NCBI GenBank assembly: GCA_030141605.1
Contig: JAQGDQ010000229.1
Location: 64,501-128,500, forward strand
Source: Tubiluchus corallicola
Lineage: Eukaryota; Priapulida; Priapulimorpha; Priapulimorphida; Tubiluchidae
DNA length: 64,000 nucleotides
Direction of reading: 5' to 3'
Each line of letters starts with the position of its first letter. The stretch's first letter is position 1. Under the pieces are notes generated by a model, which saw only the letters and a program-made list of their open reading frames with translations, was not told the origin of the DNA and ran no database searches. The position numbers were made by a program, and so were the translations under genes. Positions 1 to 14,179 of this stretch are shown one piece after another.

Positions 1-1566
1 AACAAAATATGTACGAGAAAACGTGGAAAACTAAAGAAAATAATAAGAAATTGGTGGATATGCATGGGCAATGAAAAATTTGACATAGCTGAGGTTTATA
101 CAAAGTTGCAACGTACATTTTCAATGTTAGGGCACCGCAAGAACTCAGAAAAATGGCCTAAGGCAACGGGTTCTAGAGCTTGCTTGAGTTGTAGTCACTT
201 GAAGGTTCCATGGCCAGTTTTTATAGCTCAATATCTGGGAAAAACTGCCTGCATAAACATCATTTTTCAGGATTTTTCTGACAATACCACCAAGAACACT
301 CTTCTACTGTTGAAGAATTAAACAATTTTCAAATAAAATATATAACTTGATTTACTGGTTTAACCTTTTTATTCTTAAACCACCAAATTCTCGGCTTTAA
401 ACCTAAAGTCTTCAAACTGACAGATAAAGAATTGGTGAAATCACACTCAAAAGACCAAACTGTTGAGAAAAACTGCGCATTATCCACGACCACTCAAAAA
501 ATGAATTGGCGAACAACAACTGACCATAACAATAAGTAAGGCAACGATTATACATTTGCATCATTTTTGTACTCATTGTTATGGTTTGTTGTTGTTGGCC
601 CTTGGGGGCTCTGGGCAGAGGGCTGAGAATATAATGGTTTTAAAATAAAGACTAGGTATATAGATAGCCAGTAGATAGATAGTTATTCACTTTCTTTGTT
701 ATGTTACCTGGCTGCAATTCATGTCTATAGGCCTATTTAAATAAGTTTCATTTGACAATTATCTTGAGTGTTACGAGGCTTGTATGTGGTAAAGAAAAAT
801 CTTGCATTCCAGATTTGTTTAACCACACCTGTCAACCAGTGCAATCAATGCAGTCATTAAAACAAGCACGTCATCATAACTTTCGATGGTTGACTCGCAC
901 CGACGAGTTCATTGAATCATTGTCTTGCCTGATTTCTGCCGTTTTTAGCTGATTAATAATCCGACTTTACTTTGCAGAAAATCAGACGGGGTAGATACAC
1001 ACAGAGTGCCCATCAATGCCTCTCAGGAGAGATGTTTCATGATAAATATACATTAACATGTTCATTAATTATGTATTCACGTGAATTATTACGTTGTTAA
1101 TACATGCAGACGAGCTTAATCAGAGCAGTGGACTGTGTCGATATAATGTTTTATTTGTAAATGATAATCAGTGGTGATAATAGGTCTGAATTAATAGCGA
1201 ATATCTTACAACAGGGTACAATGCTTGCCATCGAGACTCGTATTATGTTGACAGCACGCTGCAATGATTTACTTATACTGTATAGTATAAGTAAGTTAGT
1301 TAGACTCATTACACTAATGTATTTACGACTGGCCTGCTATACAACCTAATAATTTAAGATTTTATATGTGTATTATATAAAGATTATATATATTTTTAAG
1401 AACATTGCGTTTTTACAACTGTGCTTAAGCTGCTGCGCAGTTTTATCTATATTAAGGCATTATTGGTGTGTAAAAGTAATGTTTGTAAAATTAAATGATG
1501 AAAACACGCCTAACTATAGTCCTACTTTTAGCCTACCAAAGATCGTTCGATGACAATGTTTTGTTT
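1..1566. other. No supported gene
   Basis: AT-rich unique-looking sequence. Short open frames (up to 85 codons) show no recognisable domain, biased codon use or splice structure. A short TAGA-rich patch lies near 655-690. Confidence 0.6.
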
Positions 1567-1690
1567 TTAGCGCAACGGCACTCAATAAGAGACCTTGTAA
1601 CTATCTCTTTACAGGTTTCAATATTATCATTTAGGGTTCTGGGTTCGAATCCTTGTTGGTTCACAAATTTTCCACACTTTAATCCTAAAT
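1567..1690 (+). mobile_element. tRNA-derived SINE fragment
   Basis: Box A-like TAGCGCAACGGC near 1568 and a good box B GGGTTCGAATCC at 1641, followed by TTGGTTCACAAATTTTCCACA, which resembles the tail after the 54.7-kb and 8.8-kb copies. Box spacing is long, so it may be rearranged. Confidence 0.45.
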
Positions 1691-1854
1691 TTCTGTTTCT
1701 TTAATTAAATAACGGTTGAATGTCGTTAAGAATCAGCTAAGAGTGATGTTTCCTTTACTATCTACACTTACTATCGATAACGGAAAAGCTTATAATAAGA
1801 ATACATATTCATTTTGTTGTCTGTGAAACTTACCATTAAAAAATGTAAAATTTA

Positions 1855-2150
1855 TTTATATAAAGCACTACATCATTTAAAATCTCAGCACGCTGAACAA
1901 CAAAATACATTTAAAATTCATAAGAAACATAAAATATAAAAGACAAAAAATTAAAAAAAAATAACTCATCGTAAAAAGTACAATTTAAATGTGCTTTAAG
2001 ATGTTGTTTAAAGAATCTAATGACAACGTACAGCAACAGGTAAGTTATTCCAGAAATGCGGAGCGCAAATAGAAAAACTTTTTCACCATAGAATATTAGG
2101 AACTGGCTAATGTAAATTAATTTGTTTGTTAGCATTTGAGCGAAGTGTTT
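1855..2150 (-). mobile_element. Second copy of the same LINE 3' end, inverted
   Basis: The minus strand reads PHFWNNLPVAVR, then FKQHLKAHLN (frames shift), followed by TTCAGCGTGCTGAGATTTTA. Both the coding tail and the 3' UTR match the copy at 30.6-31.2 kb. Confidence 0.75.
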
Positions 2151-3150
2151 GGCCCATTAATTTTTGTCATTCAAAAAAATCCACTTTTTTCACAAAATTA
2201 GCCAAACGTAATGTTTTTTCCGCTGATAAGCCTATTTACACACTATATTCTACCCGGATATATGCATGTGATGAAAGGTAAAAGTGTTTGTACTGTGATT
2301 AATAATCACCGATAACTGCATAAGCCACATGTGCTATGTATTTAAATCTCACACCAAGAAAAAAATCACATCCTATAACAATTTCCTGTTCCTCGTAATA
2401 ATAAGCAAGCAAAAGCTTTTATTGGCTTTTTGGTCTAACCAAGATTGATCTTAAACAAACGAGTTTAATATCTCTGTAAGCCAATGAGCATTATTTACAC
2501 ATATAACGTGCGAAACTGTAAGCTAGTAGGATAAAATGAGATTTCACGAAACTTGGCCAGCTCAACTACGCAAACCTTCACTGCCTCGAAAATAAAATTT
2601 GTGGCTTCTTTTCAATCGGAGGAACTAATAATTTAAGAAATCATACGATTGAGTTGATATATGTATATTATACATATATAGTCTTGTAAAGGTTTGTACA
2701 ATTAGCGCTTGAACAACTACGATAGTGATAATTATAGCAGTTTTAGTATCAATATATTTTGCTATTTCCAATGAAATGCGAATATGCTAAGTCGAAGTTG
2801 CCCAACTGTAAGCAGAGCGTGCGTTTAAACCATTTTATGTTTACTGCATCAGAAAAATTAATTCCTCATCTTGCAAATTTCTCTCTGTGTGTCAAATTAC
2901 AATGAAGTTTTGAAGTCAGTATATTTCTTGTGTAAAGATGTTAGGTACCTTCGTTTTTCTATTTACTTGTTTAGCGGTTCTACTTTACTTTACAACTAAT
3001 TTCTAACATTTGACTCATTTATCTTTTGTTCTTTTGTAATTAAATTTTTGTCATCTTTACCTTTATCATTGTTTTCTAAGTTACAACTCTCCTTTCTATT
3101 GGCTCTCTTAATTGTTACTTTTTTACTTCTATCTTTTTGCTGTCTTTCGA

Positions 3151-3283
3151 TAATGGTAACTGCTGCTACTACTATTGCTGTAGCTGTTGCTGTTGCTGTT
3201 GCCGCTGTTACTGCTGCTGCTTCTGTTGCTGTTGTTGCTGCTGTCGCTGCTACTACTACTACTATTACTACTATTACTACACC
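3151..3283 (+). repeat. GCT/GTT/ACT trinucleotide-rich tract
   Basis: Imperfect trinucleotide array (GCTGTTGCTGTTGCC, then ACTACTACTATT). Open frames on both strands here are low-complexity Ala/Val/Thr and are not genes. Confidence 0.9.
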
Positions 3284-3924
3284 GAAACTAACAAGTAATT
3301 GCAACGTCTTTATAACATTGCGTTCTGCATTAAAAATGCATTGACAATAAAATTCTTAATGAAAATCCCCATCAAACGTTAATATAAGCGCTTTCTCGGA
3401 AGCAACAAATCAAGTCGGATCGTGTAATAACCGCTTTCTCTCTCTCGAGCTCTCTCAATAAAACGCCAAATTCGCTCTTTTATGATCATATATCAACACT
3501 TATAGCTACAGGCAGTAAATAATAGGGCGACACATCGGGCCAGCACATCCCACACATAAATATCAGCACATGACACATCGCACCAGGACATACTTGTTGT
3601 AAATTTTCTACCCGCTCGTTGCGTGACATGTCCCATTGTTAGGTGGGCTTAATGAATGTTGTAAATTTACTTGCATTTCGCTCGTAAATTTTGCTAGAAT
3701 GAGCCGACGCGCACTAGAAGAATATAAAGTAGCGCAGAACTATATCCTTCGAGCTGGAAACTATGGAAAGAAGGTGGTCTGAGAAAACCGAGGGGTGGTT
3801 GGGTGACTGAGTTGGGTATAGTGCTTCCATATTTTGGCTGATCAATCAGTTTTTTAGGCAAAATTATTTTGCCCAATAAACTGATTGATCAGGCCAGTTG
3901 GTTATTTGGCCGCTCAGTTGATCA

Positions 3925-3980
3925 CTCAGTCAGTCAGTCAGTCAGTCAGTCAGTCAGTCAGTCAGTCAGTCAGTCAGTCA
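3925..3980 (+). repeat. (CAGT)n microsatellite
   Basis: About 13 uninterrupted CAGT units. Confidence 0.98.
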
Positions 3981-4305
3981 TTTATATAACTTATGTAACA
4001 ATAATTACACGTGTAGCTGAAAACTTCTACAGTTATATCACACCTATTTTTCTCTGCTACTACTTGCAAACTTTTTCTTTTGTTCTTTCACTTGGCAATG
4101 TTTTTATTAGTTTTTATATTAATTTTGTTCATTTATTGATACATTTGTTTAGCCGTTCATCAGATAATGATGCATTTGTTCATCCTCTTATTTTGTTCAC
4201 TCTTTTTCCCACTAGCTCATTGTTTCTTTCATTTTTTATTCATTTCACTCATTCTCTTTCTATCTATCTGTCCGCCCATTTGCCTATGCATACATTCTTT
4301 TTTGT

Positions 4306-4470
4306 TCGTTCATTCGGTCATTCATTCATTCATTCATTCATTCATTCATTCATTCATTCATTCATTCATTCATTCATTCATTCATTCATTCATTCATTCA
4401 TTCATTCATTTATTCCTTCACTCATTTATTTATTTTTTCATTCGTTCATTTATTCATCCATTCATTCATT
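4306..4470 (+). repeat. (ATTC)n microsatellite
   Basis: Pure ATTC from about 4319 to 4410 with degraded flanks. It supports only a low-complexity Phe/Ile/His/Ser frame. Confidence 0.98.
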
Positions 4471-6577
4471 ATTAACTTTTTTTCAAGTTTCGATTTTGTT
4501 AAATTGCTTGGGTACATATTTGCTATCGTACGTTTGTCAGATTATTTCTGGTACAATTCGAAATAATGTTTGACGGAATGTTTTATGATGGCTCAGCTTA
4601 TTAGAATGAACAAAACTTCGTTCTCCACCCACAGGTTTATTAAACATTAGCAGCAAACGTAGTTTTTTCACAGGTGGAATTCTGGCATAAAAACTTCACA
4701 GGTGTTTTGGTCATAAAACACTAAGTCTATGTGATCACTTTGTTGTCTTAAATTGGAAAGTTTGCATCATAACCTCATGAATTATGCAGTATTTTAATTG
4801 ACCTACACGCACAAAATAATACATAATGTCAAAACCGAAAACGCTGCAGCACACAATCTTCAATTTTTGTTAGACTCTACATTTATAATTTATTGCGCCT
4901 AATAATGTGTAAGTTTATTAATGCTCCGTGCCTATCAGCTTCTCTATAAACCTCGATATGCGATGTCTGCTTGATTTATTACAACTCTAAATTATAAGAT
5001 TTCTTGACAGTTATGAGATTTGCACTCTTACTCACGCATCCAGGCGCATCGAATCGATCAAGTGGCGTTGCTAAAACTTCGCGTTGTTTTCACTATTAAA
5101 AATCTTTATTGTGTGTGTTTGCTCTAACTGAATTCAAGAAAGACCATTTACATCCTTACAATCACGTTTTTATTCGTTTATTTTAAGTTTTACAACAAAT
5201 AAGCTGTTAAATTCCTGTTGCTAGCATAAAATGGTAGTTTGAATTGAGATTTTGTAGACTTAATAATGATAAGGTCTATTAAAATTGAAATGCCGTGATT
5301 GAAAATTTGTGCAAATCTCAACACAGCACGTGTTTCACTATTTAGCAACAAAATAATGCCAAATTTTACTACGTTACGGATCTGTTGTTTTGTTAAAAAA
5401 TGACAGAATTTATCGGCTTGTTATGCCGGGTAGGATTTAAAGTTTATCACTTGTAGTGTATTGAACAATAATTTATAGCGGGTTTATTTATAAGACATCG
5501 CAACCGATAATAAAGTAATGGAGCATGATTTACAGACCTTGTGAGTTGCCTACAACTCAGCTTAGCAATGTCAAATATTCACTTTGAATAAAGTTGCAAG
5601 AATTTTTGCAGCTGCTTCCTTGAAAGGGTATCTACGGGTACAGGAAAAGAGTTGTAGCATTTTTGCGCAACTCTTCTCTCCTTTTTTCGTATCTTTTTCG
5701 ACTATTACTCTGCAGATCATTAACTGGTGAAATGTTTCCGTTTTCTTTAATACTTAATCTTAAACATGGTGAACTGTTTTCAACATTATAAACATTTCTA
5801 GCCTCATACAGCAGTAAATAGCGTCACCCATGAAAAGTTGAAAGTACGTACAATAGCGCCACTTTTTTATTCACGTAATAACCGATTATATTTACATTTG
5901 ACCCATACTATTAACAATAATATGCATATAATAGTAATACACATATTGTTACTGCAGTTATGTATTGAATTTCGCCAGTTTTAATCTAGCACTCCCCGAA
6001 GAGCAGCTACAGAGCAAGGAGTTCAGTCTAAAAGGTTCCAAATGGACCGAATTTGTCTTTCCAGAATCCCAGCTCACGTTAACTGCCCATAAGTGGCGGT
6101 ATCATTACGAATTTCATTCAAATCTTTGGCTGCTTGTCAATGGCTAGTCTCACAATGGCGTATGCAGTTATCAAGCACACAGACTTTATGGTGCTAATTA
6201 GAAACTAGCATTCAAGCTGCTTTTCAGCCTGTCAGAAACAGACTACATCTTCTTGCTCTTCAAATGCTGCCTCTCGCTGAGGTAGCTAGCTTAGCGATTT
6301 AGTTTGCTCATGCTAACTGATGATTAGGGGGAAACAATAGCAGGTCCCATGCGAGTGAAGCACTCTGGCCAAACTGACCATTTCTATTTTTACACTGAAT
6401 TCCCCTATGCTGGCCTATAAATAAAGGCTGTTGTCCTTTATCAGTATATAATTAATACATTGTGGCAAAATGTAACAGGTAATACTTAAGATATAGTTAC
6501 AAACTTAAACGACTTATTTAGAGTCTAAGTTTATCTAAGGATGTGTAAAATTGTATTACCTTATTGTTTTGAACGTA

Positions 6578-7389
6578 CAGTAGTCCGGTCAAAATAAGGT
6601 TTGACCGGGACAAAAATATGGTATAACTGAATTTTCGCACAATCACCCAGAAAGTCGTCCAGAACAACCTATTAAAAATCTCCGTGAATCCACCGGGGGG
6701 GGGGGGCATTATAGGGCTTTAAATTCAAAATGGAGACTAATGCAGCATTAAAGTCAAAATAACTCACCTAAGTGATATTGATATAAACATAATTATCGCC
6801 TATCAGACAAATGGTGTCTCAAGGTCATTAAAAACAGATTTCTTCTGATGGGCTCAAACTTCAGCTGCTAATACATTTATGCCATCTTAAATACCACTTA
6901 GGTGAGTTATTTCGACTTTAATGCTGCACTGGCGGCCATTTTGGATGACCTTGAACTTGAGTGACCTTGAAACACCATGTTTCCTATAAGCCATATGCAT
7001 TTTTATATCAGTTGTTAATACATTTATGCTTAAACGCCACCTAGTTGAGTTATTTTGACTTTAATGATGCACTGGCGGCCGATTTTGAATGACTTTGACC
7101 TTGAGTGACCTTGAAACACCATGTTTCCTATAAGCCATATACATGTTTATATCAGCTGGTAATATATTTATTCCGTCTTAAAAGCCATCTAGTTGAGCTA
7201 TTTTGACTTTAATACTGCATTAGCTGCCATTTTGAATTTAAAGCCCTATAATTTTTTTCGCTAGGGTGGATTTATGGGGATTTTTAATACGTTGTTCTGG
7301 ATGACTTTTTGAGTGTCTGTGCAAAAATTCAGCTATATCATATTTTCGTCCGGGTCATGCATTTTTGGGCTAATTTGACTGAACTACAG
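6578..7389. mobile_element. Non-autonomous DNA element with about 200-bp inverted ends and internal repeats
   Basis: The left end CAGTAGTCCGGTCAAA matches the reverse complement of the right end (CTGTAGTTCAGTCAAA). Similarity continues inward for about 200 bp, including ATAGGGCTTTAAATTCAAAA near both inner ends. The middle carries 145-bp direct repeats starting near 6863, 7009 and 7153. There is no coding capacity. A target-site duplication is not clear. A G tract at 6694-6706 interrupts the left arm. Confidence 0.8.
6863..7250 (+). repeat. Internal 145-bp tandem repeats of the 6.6-kb element
   Basis: Two full units and part of a third (starts 6863, 7009, 7153). They share CTGCACTGGCGGCC, GAGTGACCTTGAAACACCATG and TTTCCTATAAGCCATAT. 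Spacing is 146 and 144 bp. Confidence 0.85.
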
Positions 7390-8098
7390 CAGTAAAATTC
7401 AATTCGATTCCATTCAATTCAACATTTAATGTAACTTTATTAATTCAACATCGCAAATGTAAAACAACAGTAATGACAATGACTTTGATAACAAAGACCT
7501 TTGTGCACGTGTTTGTGGGATCTAATAATTATTACTTCACAATAATAAACGAAGAAGACTGAAAAGTGTACAAGTTTTGTCCAGACCAGACCTTGGTGAA
7601 AAGGAACTCTAATTTCAATTTTCTACATTGTAAACAAAAAAAGAAGTAAATCACGGGATTAGTTATACCTACTAATCAGTGGAATGACAAGTCTTTGCTT
7701 AATAAGTGCGCGTTGAAACCTCTTTATTGGCTAATGCTAATAATTAATCAACAAAAATGAGAAAACATCAGAACGTAAAAAAGAACGTATTAAGTAAATA
7801 CCGGAAACTCTTCTCATCCGCTAAGCACTCAAGCCTAATTCATTACCCATGCTATTGTGCCATTACACGAGTAGTGATGTAAATTATTGTTTCACATAGA
7901 GCCTTGAGGTTAGTGTAGGGTTTTAATTTTGCCATTCTCTTTATGATTGATGAACTAGCGAGGGTAAAAAAGTGTTAGATCAAGGGTAATTAATTATGAT
8001 TTACATGCGCGCCATCTGCGGAGTAATGGATTGCACTGCCGATTTTTTGCGACATTCCCAAATGGCTTCACCACAACAGCACTCTTTCACCACCATTG
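7390..8098. other. No supported feature
   Basis: AT-rich sequence between two DNA elements. A small CAATTC-like repetition occurs near 7398-7425. Confidence 0.55.
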
Positions 8099-8182
8099 TA
8101 CAGGGTGTTCTAAAAGAAACAGTGCAGCAGGAACATGGCACATAATAAACAGGGAGTTTCACATTACAATAACATTATGACC

Positions 8183-8541
<359 letters not shown>

Positions 8542-8589
8542 TAGTTTGTATGTCATTATTCCAATTTTCGTACCATATAACTGGGTAAT

Positions 8590-8680
8590 GACTAAACTGG
8601 ATTTGAATCAGGGGCCTTCTGCTTACAAGGCAGACACCTTTGACTACCAAGCCACTATATTCCCTAGTGATCAAGAGAGA
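8590..8680 (-). mobile_element. tRNA-Thr-derived SINE head
   Basis: On the minus strand it reads TAGTGGCTTGGTAGTCAAAGG (box A region), an anticodon stem TCTGC/GCAGA around loop CTTGTAA (anticodon TGT, Thr), and box B GATTCAAATCC. The acceptor stem is not convincing, so this is a SINE head rather than a working tRNA gene. Confidence 0.6.
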
Positions 8681-8759
8681 ACGAATCAATCTGGTGTGAG
8701 CAATCTAACATTGGAAATGCTTATTTTGTTGACCAGTTATAAGGGATGAACTTTGGACT

Positions 8760-8860
8760 ACCTTGATCACTAGGGAATATGACGGTCAGGTGGTTTCAGG
8801 CGTTTGCCGTCTAAGCAGAAGGTCCCTTGGTTCCAGGCTGTAATTCAACTTTTCCACATT
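8760..8860 (+). mobile_element. Second SINE head, inverted relative to the first
   Basis: CTTGATCACTAGGGAATAT at 8761 is the reverse complement of the start of the copy at 8590-8680. It continues with a degraded tRNA-like region (GCAGAAGGTCCCTTGGTTCCA) and a tail AATTCAACTTTTCCACATTT. The two copies form an inverted pair about 80 bp apart. Confidence 0.5.
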
Positions 8861-9508
8861 TCCTGTCTTTCAAGTTTGGTATTAAATTTAATTAATTGTG
8901 GGGTTGTCTCAACATTAGTAATAATCTCCACATTAAAATTATAATAATTAATTGGTATGACCATACTTATTGGACTTTGTACAGCATAATATTATTACGC
9001 TCAGTCTTTATCAGTGACCTATTTTTGGACACCCTGTATTATACTGTTCAGCTAAATCAATGTGTGTTGAACTACACGCTTTCTGTTAAACAATGTGCAT
9101 GAATATACAAACAGCAGTTACAGCTCTGTAGTGTGCAGGTGTATCCGGTTTTTGGACATCAGTTCAACAGGCAGGTCTCTGACTGACATACTGCACACTT
9201 GAAATATGACAACGCTGATGACAAGTGTCAGTCATTCATATAATTAAATTGATAAGCATGTCACCTGTCACATAATATCAGGTGTGTTTTACACCTACGT
9301 GATACAAGATTAATGAATTCTAAATTATATTGACAGGCATGTGCTGCCTATTTAACAAGATTATCATTCAATGAGAAGTAGTCCGGGTGTTCTTTTACAA
9401 TACATTTGAATGTACTGCAGGCCACCAACAGGCCTACTGTTCTTATATACGGAGATGCAACTAATGGTTGTAGTTGGGCCGGAATCTACTCGTTCCGGTT
9501 GTACGTAG

Positions 9509-9725
<217 letters not shown>

Positions 9726-10349
9726 CTAAAAATGCAGTGGAAAATCAATACTAGCTGCAAAATGGGTTTTAAAGATCATAAAAACTTGTACCTTACGACT
9801 TCATTGCTGACATTGTCGCTGTTTTAAGACTGGCATTACGAAAACGGTTTTTAATGGAAGTATGAATCATTCAGGAATTTATAACGCGCAGTAAAATAAA
9901 TGTTGCCGCCTGTCATTCAAAGAATTTATCAGATTTACTTAGCAAGTAAACGACGTGAGCTAACTTTGTAGATAAAAGTGGCAAATAAATAATAATTGAG
10001 ATAATCGCGTCCTGTTTGTAGTCTGATTAAACTGGATAAATACCAGCGTACCTTTGAGGTTCTTCTTATCATTGCTTGCATGGCCCTACAATAATTCCAT
10101 GCATTTGCATGTGGTGGCCTGTAAGGTGTGCTAGAATCCATGATGTGTATAAGGAACGCGCACCTTTATTTATAACGCCAAAAACGTTGAAACAGAAAAT
10201 ATAATAGCTGTATAATAGATATATAAGTTGTAAGCATAGTTATTGCACTAGATAGGCTATATAGACCTACATATATACTGTACGTGACTTTCATCATTTG
10301 CAAAATACTCGCAGGATTTTTTTAAAGCAAATGTTGATATTAGTTGTAA

Positions 10350-10587
<238 letters not shown>

Positions 10588-11546
10588 TTAAATATGTATG
10601 TATTTATTTATTCGAACATACGTATTTAAATACATATTTTATGTAAAATCAATTGTGTTTTTCTTAAATTTACAGTATCACACGTTTACATATACACTAC
10701 AGACCCGTAACCAACACTCAATGACAGCAGGACCAGTACCTTGTTCTTCATCAGGAAATGCTTTTACATATAAAGAGATACTGAACCAGCAGAGGTGTCT
10801 GTCTCTTTGGGGCGTATATATACTCTTCTTCAACGAGATGAATATAGCTATAGAGACCAGAGATAAAACTCTCTATTTTCTTGGAGATCACCCACACATT
10901 TCTTATCAGGTCCAGCCTTTCCTAGTGTTGCTTGTTGAACACGCTATTCAGTTTTTTCTTTAGTCACTTTATCAACACGATAACAAAAAGGATTTTTTTA
11001 TTTTGAGCGTACTTAAAAATTGGGCCTCGTGATTTCATTTTATTTTATTTTGTTTTTTTATTTATTTCACAACCATCCTTAACACAAATAAGTCATTATA
11101 AAGAATAAAACGAGACACAAATGACATTTGCACTATTTACTAACTGGAATGCGGTTAAACACAAGGAGTAAACTACTTATATGTACCTATTAAATCTTAA
11201 AAATACTCGAGCGAAACGATTTAATAAATTTTTACAAAAACGATACTCAGTTTTCTAATCTGTGGAGTCGTATAATACTTTCACGTTTGCTGGTATTATA
11301 GTTTAGATAAAATTCAGTTTATTATCTAATTAAAATAATTTAGTCTATAATGTAATATCAAGTTTTTGTCAGGTATATTCAAATTTGGCTCCTTTGCTTA
11401 GTACGAAATAAGAACAGTGAGAAACTTCACTTTCGCCATGTAGGACTTGCAGCCTCATCAATTGGTTCAGGTTTAGACCCTTTCTAGGTCCTGGTTCTCA
11501 TTCTTTGTTTGAATGCCAACCATGATAGGAGACATCTTTTCTTAGC

Positions 11547-11832
11547 CAGTGCCGGATTTAGGTACAAGCTAAATAAGTTACAGCTTAGGCCCTCACAACC
11601 TGCATGGGCCCCAAGAAGATTCCAGATTGGGTTTTATACTCATTTTTGTAATTAAGTAATAATTATGTAATATTTCAGTCATAAAATAATTTGTATTGTT
11701 CACTTTACTATCAAATAATTAAGCGGCATATATATATTTTCAAGTTTTCTGGGACCAGCTAGTGTTATTTAAAAAAGAGGGCCTCGTGGCTTTATATAGC
11801 GTAGGGTCTCACCGAGCCTAAATCCGGCACAA
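11547..11832. mobile_element. hAT-type MITE, 286 bp
   Basis: Ends CAGTGCCGGATTTAGG and, inverted, TTGTGCCGGATTTAGG. The flanks TTCTTAGC (11539-11546) and TTCTTAGG (11833-11840) match at 7 of 8 bases, as expected for an 8-bp hAT target duplication. No coding region. Confidence 0.8.
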
Positions 11833-13154
11833 TTCTTAGGGTGTTTTTAGATAGCAAAATTAACATTGTTTACAATGCTGCTTTACAGAAAACAGCTTCT
11901 TTCGTGTTCTACATACTGTGACATTTTGAGTCTTTTTTCCAAGAATGGATGGCGGCAACGTGGATAATTAATGTACATACAGTGGCAGTGCGCATATAAA
12001 ACTGCTTATAAATTATGATGCTAATTCGTCTGCCACGTACATTACACCCAACCATATATCATTCCGTCATCAACAGAGCAATAAATTATGATTTTACGTT
12101 ATTTCATAATCCGCATCAGACACAACAATAACACCTGTGCAGGGCTTGTCAGAACATTAGTATCCTTATCTCCTGTCTTATGCGCAGACGGGTTGATGAC
12201 ATTCGAAAACATAACCATTAATATTTCACCATGAAACGGAACGTAGTCGGGGCGGAATTAAGAATCTTAAGAGTAAAAGTTGTGTGACTTTTGTCGATAA
12301 TTGACTATAATCAATTACATCATTGAATGAATCCACCAAACGGAAATCAATAGCAGTTTGTTTGTGACTCAAAAATGTTAACACATTAGAGGTAGTACAC
12401 GTTGTTTGCACTATGTTAGTCGGAACACTAAGAGTGAATCTGCCCCAAATAGGCAAGATCCAGCCTTCGTAACAGCTTTACCCTTGTGAGGTTATAATTG
12501 CCTGTGATAATTCGTCATTGTCGTTTAGCCACATCCAGCTTTCAGCGAAGCCTTCAAGGCTGAGCCAAGTTCACGAGACAGCTAATCAGAGGTAGGTTTA
12601 CAAATAGACGGAAGCGCTTGATACAAAACTTGTATTGTAATAAACTTTTGTAATACAGAAGATGACATTAAAAAGTAAAACGTTTATGGGTTGAAACCGA
12701 CTCAGAACATTAAATCTGGGACGAAGTAATTTATCACTTATTTAATTTTTGTTAAAAGTTCCAATTTTTGTGTACGTTGTTGCACGTACTTTTATTGTTT
12801 TAATTCTTATTGTACGTAGTTTTTATTTATTTGTGTCAGTGTTTGTTTTTATTGTCAATTGGACCGAAATAAAATATACTAATAAATAGCAGGGAGGTGA
12901 CGAGTGTATGTTTAGCCACCGAAATTAAGCTGTGCTGAGGCGATCAGTAAATGGATGAACTTCCACCGAGTTCAATACACGTTTTAGATTGGATTCATTT
13001 GTTATACTGATTCTGGACGTTTCAGCCGTTAAGGGAGATGCATTTACATCCGAACCCAACTAAAATACTGTCAATTTGGGTGTCACACTTTGGGGGATTT
13101 GAGGAAGAACTAGTACTTGTTTTACTATTATCATCTAGGTTAGGTTGTTTCTGC

Positions 13155-13365
13155 TACACAGCACAGCACAACACAACACAACACAACACAGCACAAGACA
13201 AAACAACACAAGACAGCACAATGTAACATAACGCAATACAACACAATGCAACACAACACAACACAAAGCAATGCAATACAATGCAATGCAATACAATGCA
13301 ATACAATATAACACAATACAACACGACACAATACAGCAAAATACAAAATGCAAAGCAACAGTAAA
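13155..13365 (+). repeat. Degenerate ACAAC/AATGC pentanucleotide array
   Basis: Five-base units drift along the array: CACAACACAACACAACACAA on the left and CAATGCAATACAATGC on the right. All three minus-strand frames are open across it because no unit creates a stop there. Confidence 0.92.
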
Positions 13366-13601
13366 TATCTGCAAAGTGTACCAGTAATTTTTGTAATAGC
13401 TCTTTTATTTATTTACAACTTATTTCATTCTTCTGCACCTTCGAACATATATAGCCGCATCTGGAATGTTTATTTGGTACTTTATTATATTATTTTTATT
13501 ACGTAATAAATGAATGCGGAAATAAAAATAAAATTCTCACATTCTAAATTCTCTCAACACATAACGGTCAGCACAAATACGATTATCATATCTCTTATGA
13601 G

Positions 13602-13935
13602 CAAGGCCGGATTATGATTTTTTGAGGCCCCTAGGATAACGAAATTATGGGTCCCCTCAGATGGGGCCACCCTCTTACCTCGCCGGCACCCGTCTTGAAT
13701 ATTTTTTACTCGTGATATATTTTAGCGACATTTATATAGCTTGAACTGAAGTAAACTTGTTGCAAATTCTCTATATAAACTAGAGCAGCTTTGTCAATAA
13801 AATACTCTTCAAAAATACCACTATTTCACCAGTTATTGCAAACCAAATTAGTACATATTTCCACTCAACCATGCGGAATTTTTTTTACCAAATGTTATCA
13901 AATCTTGAGGCCCCTAGACAGACAAAAAATTTTAG
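13602..13935. mobile_element. Possible degraded hAT-like fragment
   Basis: GGCCGGATTATGATTTTTTG then AGGCCCCTAG at the left and TTGAGGCCCCTAGACAG at the right recall the interior of CCGGATT-type hAT MITEs such as the one at 11.5 kb. Ends are not clear. Confidence 0.3.
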
Positions 13936-14179
13936 CATGACGTCACAGGCATCTCGCCCAGTGTTGCTTTATTATTGCAGCCAAATTTTTATTTCCTGAT
14001 TATTCCTGCTTTTAAATGTCTCACTGTCAGGGCTGCCTTTTGCCTCTGAAAAGTGTATTTTACGTTACCAGAATAGTTGATTCATATGTGATAGGCGTGA
14101 TCGACGAGAAAGAAGCTGGAGTTACTCAAGGGCTCAGCATTAGCTAGAGTTTGCTCCCAACAGTTTACAGATTACTGTC

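Larger units (their letters stand above)
2151..6577. other. Non-coding interval with microsatellites
   Basis: Apart from the trinucleotide, CAGT and ATTC tracts listed separately, I see AT-rich sequence without supported coding potential. Confidence 0.6.

Noticed and set aside
3869-4573. 234-codon frame with Ser-Val-Gln and His-Ser-Phe repeats
   Set aside because: Generated by the CAGT and ATTC microsatellites.
8590-8680. Functional tRNA-Thr gene
   Set aside because: Anticodon arm and box B are good but the acceptor stem and D arm do not pair, and an inverted partial copy lies next to it, as expected for a SINE.
13135-13374. Three overlapping Cys/Val/Leu-rich minus-strand frames that look like a membrane peptide
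   Set aside because: All three frames are open across the pentanucleotide array; this is a property of the repeat.
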